Of a stretch of 64,000 nucleotides of DNA, positions 12,301 to 26,000 are shown in pieces. The stretch's first letter is position 1; each line of letters starts with the position of its first letter. This stretch comes from Adiantum capillus-veneris (taxonomy: Eukaryota > Streptophyta > Polypodiopsida > Polypodiales > Pteridaceae), in assembly GCA_014529385.2 (NCBI GenBank), contig CM043964.1, forward strand, positions 132,039,420 through 132,103,419, in the 5' to 3' direction. The translations under genes were made by a program, and so were the position numbers. The notes beneath the pieces are model-generated. The model saw nothing but the letters and a program-made list of their open reading frames with translations, was not told the origin of the DNA and searched no databases.

Positions 12301-13923
12301 CACAAATTGATGACGTGGCATGTCCAACTTATGGACCTTTGCTGAGGGGCCTAGGTGCCATTAATAAGAATCGAAGAGCATGTTGACGTGGCTGCTTTAC
12401 GGACTGTCGTAAAACGTGTTGGTTGCTAATGTGGCAAAACTGTATGGAATTCAACGATTTTCACGATTTCTGCTGGTTGCTTTTGGTAGCGCTATCTTTT
12501 GGGAGACATTGCTTTTGAAGTTTAATGCTTTTGAGGCTTTGCTTTTAGCAACCCTTGTAAAACCTTTATAAGTGACCTAAGGGGGCTCACTTCTCAGAGC
12601 ATCTGGACGCAGAGTCTGAGAGCGAGCACCCGCGGGCTCAGTTGTACTTTGCACACAGATTAATATAAAAATAAATACCGAAAGGGGCGCCAGTCTTTGG
12701 GGCCAATACCTCTTGGCAGGGAATTACACCGGGCCGTGTTGTCTCTCTTTTGTTCTGTCAGTTAAATTGAAGTGAATCTCTGCTGTCGTGGCAGAATCTT
12801 GACTTGGGGTGTCCAAGTTTGTTACAGTGGTATCAGAGCTTCTTGGGCTTGTGTTCTTACTACCAGCGGTTCATTCAGACACAGAAAGGAGTCCCTTTCT
12901 CGTGGGGACCAACAGAGGTGACTGCCTTTTAGACACTTAAAGAAAAGTTGACTACTGGACCAGCGTTGACTTTGCTGGATTTGCAAAAGTCATTTGAAGT
13001 ATATTGTGATGCTTGTGGTCGTAGTGTGGGAGCGGTCTTAATGCAAGAAAGCCATGTCATTGCCTATGAAAGCCGATTGTTTTCAAGGCCAAGACTGACA
13101 ACACAGGTTTTTGAGAAAGAGCTTTTGGCAGTGATCCATGCTCTTACTCAGTGGCGACATTACCTACTCGGAGCCGATTTTACGGTCTTCTTTGATCATC
13201 AGAGTTTATGCTACTTCTTGTCATAGAAGCAGCTTTCGGAAAAGCAGATGAGGTGGGCTAACATCTTGTCACAGTTTCACTTCCAGATTGTCCATGTTCA
13301 AGGACATAAAAACTTGGTGGCAGATGCCTTGTCTCGGAAGCCCCTAGTCTTGGCTATTTCCGCGATTTATCATAGAAGCTTCGAGGACATGGTTAATCTG
13401 GACGCGACAAATTTGGATTTTTCCGATGTATTCACTTGAATACAGTACCAAATATGGGAGAATCGAGAAGAAAATCTCTCCACTTTAGAATGTCGGAGAC
13501 CTAGAGCTAACTGTAACTGGTTCCTAGTCCAAGAAGAACCACTATCCCCACCTTTACGAAATGACATATCAGTCTAAGGATTGTTAGACTTACACCACTC
13601 TGCTGCTTCATAGGTCTAGGGCATACATGTACGGCTAGTGTGTCTCCGAGCTGGCCATCCATAGTCTAGGTTTCTCTTGGTTCGACCGCCCGAGTTTGGG
13701 TCCGGCCGCCCACTTTTGTCCGGGCGCCCACATATATTTCCATATGTCATTTTTCTGTTGGGTTGTGGGGATTTTTATCAGGCCTTGCCCTACCTCCCCT
13801 TGGGCACCTATTTATGGGGCCAGGGGGTACCCACTTCCACACACATCTGATTGTATTGGGTTTTTTGCTCTGGTAGTTAGTGGGGGGACTGATCGCCCCC
13901 TCTTCACCATATCTTGCGTTTGT

Positions 13924-13973
<50 letters not shown>

Positions 13974-13974
13974 C

Positions 13975-14025
<51 letters not shown>

Positions 14026-17000
14026 CACACGTGCCCTCTCACATGGTATCAGCAGCTTCAGGCTCTGCCTATTCTGAGGCGCTACATCGCATCAGGTACT
14101 CCTCCTCAAGATCAGATCTACCAGCGTTTTTTGCATCAGCCAAGCAAGCGACAGGATGTCGAGTATTCTGTCGCGGAGGACCCCTCTCCACGTGCGTTTT
14201 TTTGCAAGAAACATTATGATTAGATCTGCCGATTTCCGTGCTAGCGCTACACTTCTGGGACAGTTTCGTCGCCGGAATGCCCCTCCTCCATTTGCGTTTT
14301 TGACCTTCATCTGCGTTTTTTGGGTTTTCAGTCCATTTTCGACAGTTTTATTGGTCACTCTGTGTCGTTGACACCTTCCACAAGTTGCTGGGCACCTAGG
14401 GTATACCCATCAAGCCTTTGTTTTTCAGCAAACAGAAGGTTTTTGGTGCCAACAAGTGCAGCAAAAGTGGACTGCAAATTGACTTGCGTTTTTGCAGCAG
14501 GAGGGCAACGCGCTTCTAAACATTGGATCTCGCCACCACCTACCTGGCTTTGCATCTGATGCATTGCCGGCGAGTATCCTCTCCGTCTTTATCAGATTTC
14601 AGCCATTACCCTTGTTGTTTTCTCTGTTTTCAGCCCTCTGATGGCTATGCACACAGAGATAAACCCTCCTCATACCCCCTGCACCGCTCCGGACCATGCC
14701 GGGAGCATATGAGCACGCTGAAGATCGCTGGACAGCAGTGTTTTCAACACTTGGCAGTTGCGTTTTTGGGTGGACAGCAGCCACTTGGCTTGTGTTTTTC
14801 ACAGAGGATAAAGTTACCTCTTGCCAGAACACCATCCGGTGGTGGTTTGTGCCGTCTCTCAGTGACTGCTGCAGTACACGTTACCTTCGACATTGGCTTG
14901 ATCATCTACGGGCGTACGATCCTTGGGATATCCAATCATTCTAGCCATCGTTCGGTAGTTGCGCACTCCAAAGGCGGTGGTGACTTGTGGTTTGCTATGG
15001 ACACACCTATGCACTTATCTGAGGAGTTCACACGAGATATGGCCATGCTCATGGCATATGGGATTCCGACATTTCCTTGAGAGGACACCACCATCTTGGG
15101 AGGATTGGAGGCAGGAAATACAGGCAAGACGACGTAAACCTTTCCTCTTCTCAGAGGATATTCACAGCGCACACTTTTCAGTGTGGCTTCCCTACTTCTA
15201 AAAGATGATTACAATGCAGACAGCTTGGTCTGATCACACCTCTTCTCTGAGGCCCTTCATAGCGCCGACTGTTGAGTCTGGGTTTCCTCTCATCTTGGAT
15301 TACCCTACCTACTGATAGGACACCATCCGGTGGTGGTCCATGCGGTCTATCGTTGGGTGCTGTAGCTTACGGTAGCTTGTACAGTGCAGACTGTTTAGTC
15401 TGGCTTTCCTTGATTCGAAGGATGTTACGGTGCAGATTTCTACATCTGGCCTTTCTGGGGTTTTACACAGCTTAGCCACATGGCCACATTGGGTTATAGG
15501 TTTATGCATTGACAGGCTTCCGGTCATTCTCATGACGGTTCTTGGGCTTCCCCATTTTCTCCAGACGGTTTGACTACAGACACCACAGATCCTATTGGGC
15601 AGGACACTTGAAGGTCTATTGGTACTTCTTTCACGACAAGGAGTTGTTTTCACACTCAGTTCGGGACCGTCATGCAGTACCTTCACACTGTATCGGCGGA
15701 GTACAACAGTTTGCTACACTGCTCGTGACTACACTTGACCACGGAGATTGCTTGGCGGTCGGGACACCCCAGACTGCTGCTACACTCATGGAGTATTGTC
15801 CTTAAGTGGACATTGCAGTAGACATCTTCATCATTTGCCTCACATCTTCGGCTTCATGCAGTTTGTCCAGCATCAGGTGCTGAGAGGGGGTGTTAGACTT
15901 ACACCACTCTGCTGCTTCACAGGTCTAGGGCATACATGTACGGCTAGTATGTCTTTGGGCTGGCCACCCATAGTCTAGGTTTCTCCTGGTCTGGCCGCTC
16001 GAGTTTTTGGGGCCGGCCTCCCACTTTTGTCCGGGCGCCCACATATATTTCCATATATCATTTTTCTGTTGGGTGGTGGGGATTTTTTTTAGGCCTTGCC
16101 CTACCTCCCCTTGGGCACCTATTTATGGTCGAGGGGGGTACCCACTTCCACCATCTGATTGTATTGGGTCTTTTGCTCTGGTAGTTAGTGGGGGGCTGAT
16201 CGCCCCCTCTTCACCATATCTTGCATTTGTGGTCTACTCTCTCTCTCTCTCTCTTGCGCACTCTCACAAGGATAAGGGAAGCAGGTGTGTTGTGAATGGT
16301 ACAGTCTCTAGGGATCAATCAGGAAGACACGGCATATGAACTACTACTCTGTCACACCACAAATCTGAAAGACGAAGCAACCACGGAAAGTGGTTGGAAG
16401 AAAAACATCCGCAAAGATACGAACTGCACTGTGGGCTAAAGCACACCATCCAAAGCCACAAGAAGAGGGCAAGGAAACCAAGGACTAGAGTACACTGTGC
16501 ATGGTACTTCGTTGAATGGGGCACCGGAATTTGATTGAAGATAATAACTTGGAAGCCCTCCTCTAAAAGAGAAGTATCCTTTGAGGTAACAACTGATTCA
16601 ACCCCACGTCGGAGTAGAGCAAACACTGTCACTGAAAGCTCAAGAGCTAAAGCTGAGAGCTTTTCTCAAGATAGGAAGCTCCCTTCCCGCTCAACCTTGG
16701 GAAAAGAGAATAAGTACCACTAGAAAGAAATCTGAGACAACTTGGAGTAAAACGTGAATCTTAAAGAACTTGAGACTCAAAGAGAATCATACCATCGATA
16801 AACTCGGACTGCTAAGTATAGCAAGACCAGAAAGGTCGTCATCTGAGGATCATGTTTGCCAAAGAAGCCGTCAGGGTCCAACAGGTCCTAGCTACTCAAG
16901 TGTCACAAACTGCTGACGTGTCAAAGCCCTAAAGAATGGAGCCAACTTACAGATGCCGGCCGAGGGGCCTAAACCCTAAGAAGAACAAGTAACAGAAGAA

Positions 17001-20000
17001 GAAGTCCTACCAACTTATGGGGACCTTGTCCGATGGGGCTCCAAGTGACATAAAGGATTCGAATAAAGCAGGACATGCACACACACGCAAACTGATTACG
17101 TGGCAGATTTTCGAAAATTGCGTTGGCATGGTGACGTGGTCGGATGTACGGATTTCCGTGTTTTGCGCTGACTGTTGTATAGAATTCCGTGATTTACGCT
17201 CGCAGCTTTTTGGCATTGCTTTTGAGTTTTGAAGGCTTTTCACTATAACTGCATTTCAGGCCAAGGGCCTTTAAATATGAGATTAGGGCTCATTCTCTAG
17301 CATGCTTCTTGGAGAAGGTGCAGAGTTTGGAGTACCGGCTTGTACTGTGTTGATGCAATATAAAGAAATACCGAAAGGGGTGCCAAGGTTTGGGGCCAAT
17401 ACTCTCTGGGGTGGAATTCCGCCTCTCCGTGTCGCGTGTTCTCTCTCTTTCAGTTCAGTTGTTGAAGTGTTGTTGTGACTCTGGGCCTGGACCTAGATGG
17501 TTATGCGAGAGGAGCATTAAGAAGTCTGAGCAGTGGTTACTCTCAACACCTCCAAACGATGCAGGCTGCGGTCTGCGGGGCGTTTGGTTGTAAAAGGTCT
17601 CTATATCTCCCAGCCCGGACCTTTTTAGGTTATGCGGGAGGAGTGATGAGGGAGTCGTTGAGTATCTCCCGGCCCGGACCTTGTTAGGTTATGCGGGAGG
17701 AGTGTTTGACGGCTTTATGTTTCTATGTCTTGTAACATGCATAAGTGAGCATTTGTGTTGCATTGTGATGTGCCAACCACTGAATATTCCTAATTGGATG
17801 AGATTGCCTGGGTATGTAATTTTAGTGCATCAAGACACCCGTGGAAGATCAATACGGTCTGGGTGTGATGGCTAATTTTACTACGCCGGAATATCAAGAG
17901 TTCCGATCTGGACGAAAGGAGAAGCTAACTCCTTGATCAAAAGGGTCGAAAGGAGAAGCTAACTCCTTGATAAAAAGAGCCGAAAGGAGAAGCTAACTCC
18001 TTAACAAAAAGAGCAAATTGATTGTCCCTCGGAATGACCCTCGGAATGATCCTTGGAGATTTTTTTTGAGCTAACTTGAGTTGTTTTGCAGATATGCTGT
18101 AATCGCGGACAATTACTCTCTTTCAAGAAGGGGAGATGTCACAAACTGCTGACATGTCAAAGCCCTAAAGAATGGAGCCAACTTATAGATGCCAGCCGAG
18201 GGGCCTAAACCCTAAGAAGAACAAGTAACAGAAGAAGAAGTCCTACCAACTTATGGGGACCCTATCCGATGGGGCTCCAAGTGACATAAAGGATTAAAAT
18301 AAAGCAAGACCCGCACACACACGCAAATTGATGACGTGGCAGATTTTCAAAAATTGCGCTGGCATGGTGACGTGGCAAGCTGTATGGATTTCCACGTTTT
18401 GTGCTGGCTGTTGTACGGAATTCCGTGATTTACATTGGCAGCTTTTTGGCATTGCTGTTGCACCAGATGCTTTTGAGTTATGAAGGCTTTTCACTATAAC
18501 TACTTTTCAGGCCAAGGGCCTTCAAATATGAGGTTAGGGCTCCTTCTCTGGCATGCTTCTTGGAGAAGGTGCAGAGTCTGGAGTACCGGCTTGTACTATG
18601 TTGATGCAATATAAAGAAATACCGAAAGGGGCGCCAAGGTTTGGGGCCAATACTCTCTGGGGTGGAATTCCGCCACTCCGTGTCGCGTGTCGTCTCTCTT
18701 TCAGTTCAGTTGTTATTGAAGTGCTAAAAGGCTGTTCAGTCTGTTCTTTTCTATTGGCACGTGGTGCCCGTCTTGTGACACAAGCATACTCCCTAAGATC
18801 ATACCAAATGTCTGCCACTCCCCTGCATCTTCCAAGATCAAATATGTAGGTACAATCCAATACAATATGCCAAATTCCATACAAGCATGGAAGAGCACAT
18901 ATACTCCCATAATCCATTATTGTACTTGTGCAATGTATTTGTGGGATGTATATGTGTGCGTTGCACAGGCTTATGGTCTTGTATGCGTACCGTTCCTTTA
19001 AGTGAGCCACATGGTAACAAAGGTTGCTTTGGCCTATTATTGGCAGAATTTATGGTTGCATAAATTACACTTCAAAATACCTCACTGATTAGTTCGAGCT
19101 CTTGAAGGAGAGTAAAAGCTGGAAAAATTGCATGACATCAATTTGCTTAATCTTTTGGAAGTTAGCTTAATGAGCAACAAATACACTTCAAACACATTGC
19201 CTTATAAGTTTCAACCTAGGAACATGTAGTTATTGCATCTTCAGGGATGAAAGTTAAAGAGTGTAAAAGATGTCATTGAATCTACTAGCTTTTCATTTGA
19301 AAGGTTATGGAGGCTTAGCTTTGACATTCCATACTTTCTTGAAAAATCGTTTTGCCCACCTACTGACAGACTTGCATATTATATTCAATTGACCCTCAAG
19401 ATTCGTTGGGGTTCTGCATCATGCCCCTTTTAATATGCTATGCTACCCTTTCAAAAGGGATAGTAGGATTCGACCTCAAGCCCTTCAAGGAGACGACCGT
19501 CAATCTTCTCCCATAACCACTTCAGCTACCTTGTTTGGCTGCTTGCCAATCCAACTCGAGCAATAAAGAAAAAGGCACACAACCTCTGCGCGTCTCTTGG
19601 CTCCGCCTTCAATCTCTCAGCACCCGTCCGCCCATCACCCTACCTACCCGTCTGCCCTCCCCTTGCTCATGCCTGCTCATCCTGCTGCGTCGCCCGACAC
19701 CCACTTGATTCCCTTTTTTTTCAACAATTTCTCCCAGCCTTATGGTTGCGTGATTGAATATACCTCCTAATGAGGGATTTTATGATTTTACCTCAGCCGG
19801 TACCCCCTACTGGCTTTTCATGATCAAAATGAGAACTTTTGTCATTGTTTCAAAATTCACTCAGATGGAGGCCATTGTGGGGTGGACTTTTTCAAAATGT
19901 CTTTTATTATCTACGCCTTAAATATGTTAGGAACATGTTTTGAAAGGACTGTGTGAGGGGTATACCAAACATCCCACAACCACTTAATTGGCCTTCCTCT

Positions 20001-23000
20001 AGAGGATTGGGAAAAAGCAACTGATATAACTTTTATTAAAATCAAGATGTCGTAGTATTTAGTCAATATTATGCATGGTGGAGCTGTTGGTTATATTGTC
20101 TTGTGGATGACTACCATGAGTCTACACCTCGCGCTTTCGTTTAAAGATGAATCTGGGCTTATCCTAGATTCATCTAGGTATATATCAAGATTTACAGAGA
20201 GTTTTTAGGGAAAATCTGATTTTTTAAATCTGTCATGTGTCTTGGTTGAGTCAAGTATGTTTAAAATTTGAACTGACCAGAAGGATTGACCTGTTAATAT
20301 TTCTGCTGGGTATAGGATCATTGAAGAGATAGGGTTAAAGCATTTAGATTACATTGCATCGATGGTTCCTATACTTCAAGCTTTGTTACGGGATAGCACA
20401 CCAGCAGTTGTAAGGCGTGCTGTCACAGCTGGTTCAAACCTTTTTCGCATCACATTTGAGCAAGTTGCTAAGCAGGTACTAAATAGGCTTGGCTTGTTTT
20501 TTTGGTTGTGAGATTTCTGGAAAGCTTGCACTTTATTGTCTGTATTTTAAGTATCGTCGTTTTCATGTTACTTGGATGTGCCAAGGGCATTTACTCAGGA
20601 CACGTGGATAATTCACTACAGAACTCGTGGGTTTGCGGTGTTGGCCTTAAAGACGCTATGTATGCAACAGCTAAAGAGGTCACCTTGCAATTTTTTTTGA
20701 TAGAACACAGATCTGCTCTCTTAAAGTGAGTTGTCAGGGTTCAGACTCATCCCTTTGTTGGTGTGGCAGCATGGTAATGATGGTGTACGATTGCTAACCA
20801 TAAAGTTTGTAGAAATGGCTATTCTTCTCTTTACACCTGATCCAAACAAGCCTGCTGTGTCTCCCTTACAGCAAAACTGGGATGGTTGGTTATGGCTGCC
20901 ATTACATGAAACAATTTTTCTGGGTTTGTCAGGATTCAACTTGACAAATGTTTTTTCTCCACAGGGAATGGATTCAATATTTCCTGGATTGTGGGAGGAC
21001 ATCCAGTTCTTGATGTGGAGCGGCTGGGACGGGAAGCTGATGAATGTCTGACATATTTATTGGAGCAACTTTCTGAGCAAGCGTTTTGCAAACTCTCTGG
21101 GCCGGTCGCCATTGTGCTAGTTAACAGGTTAGTCCTTTGATAGTTTTGCTGTTGGTGTTGGGAAGGAGCTTAACAGTGAAAGGTGTTTGTCAGTTTGGCT
21201 ACCATAGCTAAGCGGCGACCAGCTATGTATGGGCTCATAATACCTGCACTGTCAAGACTCGGCTCCATCTGTGAGGGAATAAGAGGACCTCAAAGAGCAA
21301 GCATCATTCATGCAGTAAAGAACAGTCTAGTCAATCTCCTAAGATGCACACATGCAGGGGCCGGGATTGTAAGTTTTATTCCTTTTTGGAGTTATATTGC
21401 TTAACTTATTAACGGTCCTTGTACAGACTAGGTCTTGAAGGTTACCACGTTGTTGAGATAGATCATTTTGTTTTGTTTATTCAAATGAGTACATACTTAA
21501 GGTCTAACACTAGTTAGGAAATGCTTACAAGATAAGCAGCAGTTGATATCTACTCAGGTGAGGTTTGAGAAGCATGAGGCTTGTGCTAGAAGTTATGTTT
21601 TTTGTCGTGTACTATTAGACAATGTCATACTCAACTTGTTGAAAACAGGCATATTGTTTTTTCTCGTCCTTTTTTTTCCTGTGGTTGATGTTTGTACCAT
21701 CTGGCAAATGTTTGTCTTTAGTTCCAGTTACTCTCCTTTTATGTGGGCTGACCTGTGTAAGAGCAGGCACAGGAAAGTGCTTAAAAACAGTGCCCTTTTA
21801 TTTGTTCAAGACATGCAGTTTTTCAAGTTATTTCTATGCCCAACTTCCTTTTTGGGGGTTTCCACTTACCATCTGAAAACCATGTTGACAGTGGCGAGAG
21901 CGCCTTGCTGGAGCATTAAAAGCAATAAATGCTGGAGATCTTGCGGAGGCAGCAATTCGTCAGACAGACAGATTGCTTCGGAATGCAGAGAGAGAGCGTG
22001 CATTCCGTGACTTACGTCTTTCCAAGGTCGAGATGGTTTGATTGCAATATGTCTATGCCATTTCACTTCTGCAGTGTTCCTTCTGTTATGTGGTGCCTCA
22101 CTAAACCAATGAATACAGGAAGAGAAGTTGCAGCCTGTTGATTACAAGAGGCCCTTGCAGGAGAACGGAAGTGTGCCCAGTGATTTGAATGTCAGTTCGG
22201 CGAAGCGCTTGCGGGTTACTCCTGAGACTACTCTTTCCCATTCACAAGATGCTCAAGCAGTTAGTGATGACCAAGGTGCCGGGGCCGCACAAGAATCATC
22301 TGGCTTAATCCTTGACAGCAGACTAACACCTCTACAGCAAATGATTGCTATGATCGGAGCCTTAGTTGCAAAAGGGGAGCGGGCCGCTTCATCAATCGAG
22401 ATTCTAATTACAAGTCTCCCAGCTGACATGCTAGCTGATGTCGTCATAGAGAATATGAAGAACCTGCCACCATCTGCACCTGCAGTACCTCCTGGTGCCA
22501 ACACAAGTGGAGCCTTAGAAACACAACCTAGCACAGCTGCACCTCCAAGGGCAGATGCTGCATTGCCCCCTGCCAATGTTCCGGAGCCCTCTCCTACTGG
22601 GCAGGCAGCATCAGACCACAGGCGTGATCCACGAAGGGTATGCGGTTGTTCTCTTCTCATTTGTTTTTCACTTGGGTGGATCTAGTTGTTTACAAGTTGT
22701 GGGCCAAATCACATTGTTTATTCCTGACTCTATTTTTCAGGATCCACGGCGGATGGATCCTCGACGCGTAGCTGTGCCTGTTGGTACTTCTCAATCTTCA
22801 GTTTCTGTCTCAGTCAAAATTGAGGAGCCAGCAGCTGACTCCCCACGCAATTTGAGTAGCCTGGAAACTGTCCCAGGTTTTAATACCCCCACCAGCTCTT
22901 CACAACTTCAGGAAGTTAAAGCAGAGAGCATCAGTACGTTGACTACCCCTCAGCCGATAAGTTCCCCTCCAAGGAATCTTGATATTCCCTCAGGGCAGGA

Positions 23001-26000
23001 AACTGCAAATAGTTTAGAGCATCCCGTAAGGGATGATGTAGTTTTGCCACTAAATTCTACCCAAGTTTTACAACCAGAAAGTGTTGCTGCAACTGCCCCT
23101 ACTCTGTCAGGTTTAGAGCTCTCTTCTATCCCGGATCCTATGGATATACACAATCAGATTGTTGCAGCAGAACCCATGGATGTTGAAGAAGCTGCACCAG
23201 TAAGCAGTGTTACCGCTGTTCCCTCAGAACTGGCCACTGCTAGCCAGATAGGAACCGAGGGCACATTGGCAACTTCAGACACAGTGATGCCTGCCCCTGC
23301 AATGACAATACCTGTTATGTATCTTGATGAGGATCGACAACTGGCTCTATGGAAGGTGCTTTTGTTACGCATACTTGAAAGGTATGTCTTACCTGGATCT
23401 ACTGGTGGTAGTGGCCTACGCTCTGGACTTCTATGCCGCTTAGTCTCCCAGGCAAGTTTTAGTTTGCTACTTGCTTGAGCTGGTGTTTGCGTATAGTTTG
23501 AGGTTAAACCTGATTTTCTTGTAACTTTCTGTAGTCCATGGGGGATGATGAAGCTGTAACGATTCTCCAAAATTTTATCCTTGCAGATTACCAGAGTCAT
23601 AAGGTACTTTAGTAGGTACGTGAGTTTTACTATATCATAAACAATTGCCTCAAGTTCTCTGTTCTTTTACCTGTAGGGGCATGAGCTTGCCATGCACATG
23701 CTCTATCAGTTGTGCACAGAGAAAATGTATGGAGAAGATGATGGGGTTGCCTCTGAAGTCTATGAGAAATTTCTGATTGCTGTGGTGAGTTCTACCTGGA
23801 AAAAACCTTGAATCACAGAGTTTGTTTCCTAATTGCTCCTGGCATTGTTTTAGCCTACATTTACGTGTTTTGTGCAGGCACAGGGTTTAAGGGATACTCT
23901 GCCTCCAGCAGACAAGTCACTAAGCAGGCTCCTCAGTGAGGCTCCTGTTATCCCTAATGGGGCATTAAAATGGCTGGAGTCCATTTGCAACCCCTCCGAA
24001 TCAGATCCTATCAATGGGGAGCGAATTTTTCAAGCTTTAAGTGCCATTTGGATTCTGATCTTGCTACGGCCGCCGATTAGAGTGGACTGTTTAGAGATTG
24101 CGCTCAAGGTAGAAGTTCTCCCTTTCTATTTGGTTTCTTTTCTTCTAGCATGATTGTTTGCAGACAGCAGAGGTGTGGTTACATTGCAAGCTAGCTTTGG
24201 AACGAGTTGATGTTACTGACACTAATTCTTTGCAGTGTGCAGTTCATGAGCTTGATGAAGTTCGAACAAAGGCAATTCGCTTGGTGTGTGGCACCATGCC
24301 TCATCTTCTTATGTAGTACTTCTGTTAAAGTTGCAATATATTGGCTCTGGCTGATCTTAGTTGCCTTTGCAATGGGTACAGGTTGCGAACAAACTGTACC
24401 CTCTGACTTATGTCTCGCAAAGAATTGAAGAGTTTGCAATCAGTATGCTACATACTGTTGTTGGAAGGGATAAAATGGAAGATGGAGTGAAGAAGTCAGT
24501 GGGTCATGAGGCATTGCCTCGTAAGCAACCCATTGAACAGGTGGGTTTTGTGTTTATGATGAAATTGTCAGCGTTCAGAGAAGTTTCTTGTATAACCATT
24601 TATAATGCGGGGACCACGAGTGACTTGAGCCTTAGGAATTTGATTTACTTTTGTTTTATGGAGGTCTGGCTGGCATCAAGGAACTCTTATGCCTTCAGAG
24701 TCCAGCCAGGTTTCATCTGGCTTCCTGTATTGTCGAAATTCATCTTGTCAGGTTACGTCCTGACATCTTATGTAATTAAGGTCTCATTACAGATTCATAG
24801 AAATTTAATGGATACGCCAATTTGTCGAAGTTGTCGAGTTGTGAAAAACATACGGGTTATTTTGCAGAAGTCTTTAATTCTTTGCCCACAGTTACTGATG
24901 CAAACGTCTTGTGTGTCATCTCTGCTCATTGTGAGGTTCATCAATTTTTCTCTTCTCGAATTTCAACTGTGATCATTCCATTCGTAAAAGGAGAACTCTG
25001 GCAGAGTGTTGACATATTACCGTATTTGTAATAGAGTTGCTTTTGCTTTGTCCAAATCACGGAGTAAAATGCATGGCATTGAGCTGTATGATTGAAGTTG
25101 GTGCGCTGCATTATTAAGCCAGGGTTGGCTTGTTTTGCTATTGAGTATAAAAAGTATAAGTAGTCACAACCGACAGCCAAAGTGGCTTGAGCATAAGCTA
25201 ACAGAGCAAGCATGTCAAAATGTCAATTAATGCAGATAGAAGCTCAGTAAGGCATGGAGTTTCAGTAAAAGTCTTTGTATATAGTATCCTTCATTCACCA
25301 GGGCTTTGGAATGTGGTTCATGGTGGTCATGGATGACTGCGCTACTTTTCACACATCTAAGCAATCGCAGATTATGATACGATTTGAATGTATTTTTGGG
25401 TCTTTGTCGCACTTTGCTGGTGGTCTTGCCCACATGTTTTTGTACTTCGGAAAAATTATGAGACCATGTGTCAGTTTATATCAAGCATGAGGTATTCTCT
25501 AGATCAAAAGCATAAAGTTTGCCTCGTCCATTACCAAAGTATTTTGAAGTAGTTGAGATCAATGAGTAGGTTGATAAGCCAAAATCTTGCTACTTTAGAC
25601 TTAAGTGGCGTCTTGAAAGCTTCCAGGTTACAGAACTTTATTTTTCCCCAGAACAAAAGGATCTATCTTTCATCTTTCATTACTTGATGACCATATAAAG
25701 GGCACAAAACTACAGGTTTAGAAGTCGTTATGTAAAGTAAAACTTCACCAAGTTAGGTTTGAAAGCACTTTGGTAAGCATTTTTTCAAGAAGCAGAGATG
25801 AGATCATATTGAAGGGGAAGAAATAGGAGGATACACCATAGGGTGTCGGAGTTTGGGTGGAAAATAAGAACGAGGGAGTAGAAACCGGAGAGTGTTGGAG
25901 TCTGGCCGATAAACAAGAACGAACATATCGAGCAAGGAAGCACACCACATTTGAGTTCTGCCAACTGAGATCTTTTCAGAACAGTTAGTGAAATGATAAG

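Larger units (their letters stand above)
13582..16268 (+). mobile_element. Complete non-autonomous LTR retrotransposon with AGGAT target duplication
   Basis: 5' LTR 13582-14043 and 3' LTR 15891-16268 both start TGTTAGACTTACACCACTCT and end CTCTCACA. Identical 5-bp flanks AGGAT at 13577-13581 and 16269-16273 prove a single insertion event. The primer site TGGTATCAGCAGC follows the 5' LTR, and a purine tract GCTGAGAGGGGG precedes the 3' LTR. The 1.85-kb interior has no gag or pol domain I can recognise, only degenerate internal repeats, so mobilisation would need proteins in trans. Confidence 0.88.
1019..20315 (+). other. Symplekin intron 1, 19.3 kb, packed with mobile elements
   Basis: Bounded by A|GTATGT at 1019 and TATAG|G at 20315. 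Joining 1018 to 20316 makes a conserved Gln and an uninterrupted N-terminal domain. Every recognisable mobile element between 1019 and 18723 therefore sits inside this intron. Confidence 0.85.

Noticed and set aside
14523-15805. Open frames inside the AGGAT-flanked LTR element as possible gag
   Set aside because: Compared by eye with copia and gypsy gag/pol motifs: no zinc knuckle, protease, RT or integrase motif in any frame, and the frames overlap each other.
24361-24972. 203-codon open frame running past symplekin exon 14
   Set aside because: Only 24382-24540 is conserved. The rest is readthrough into intron 14.
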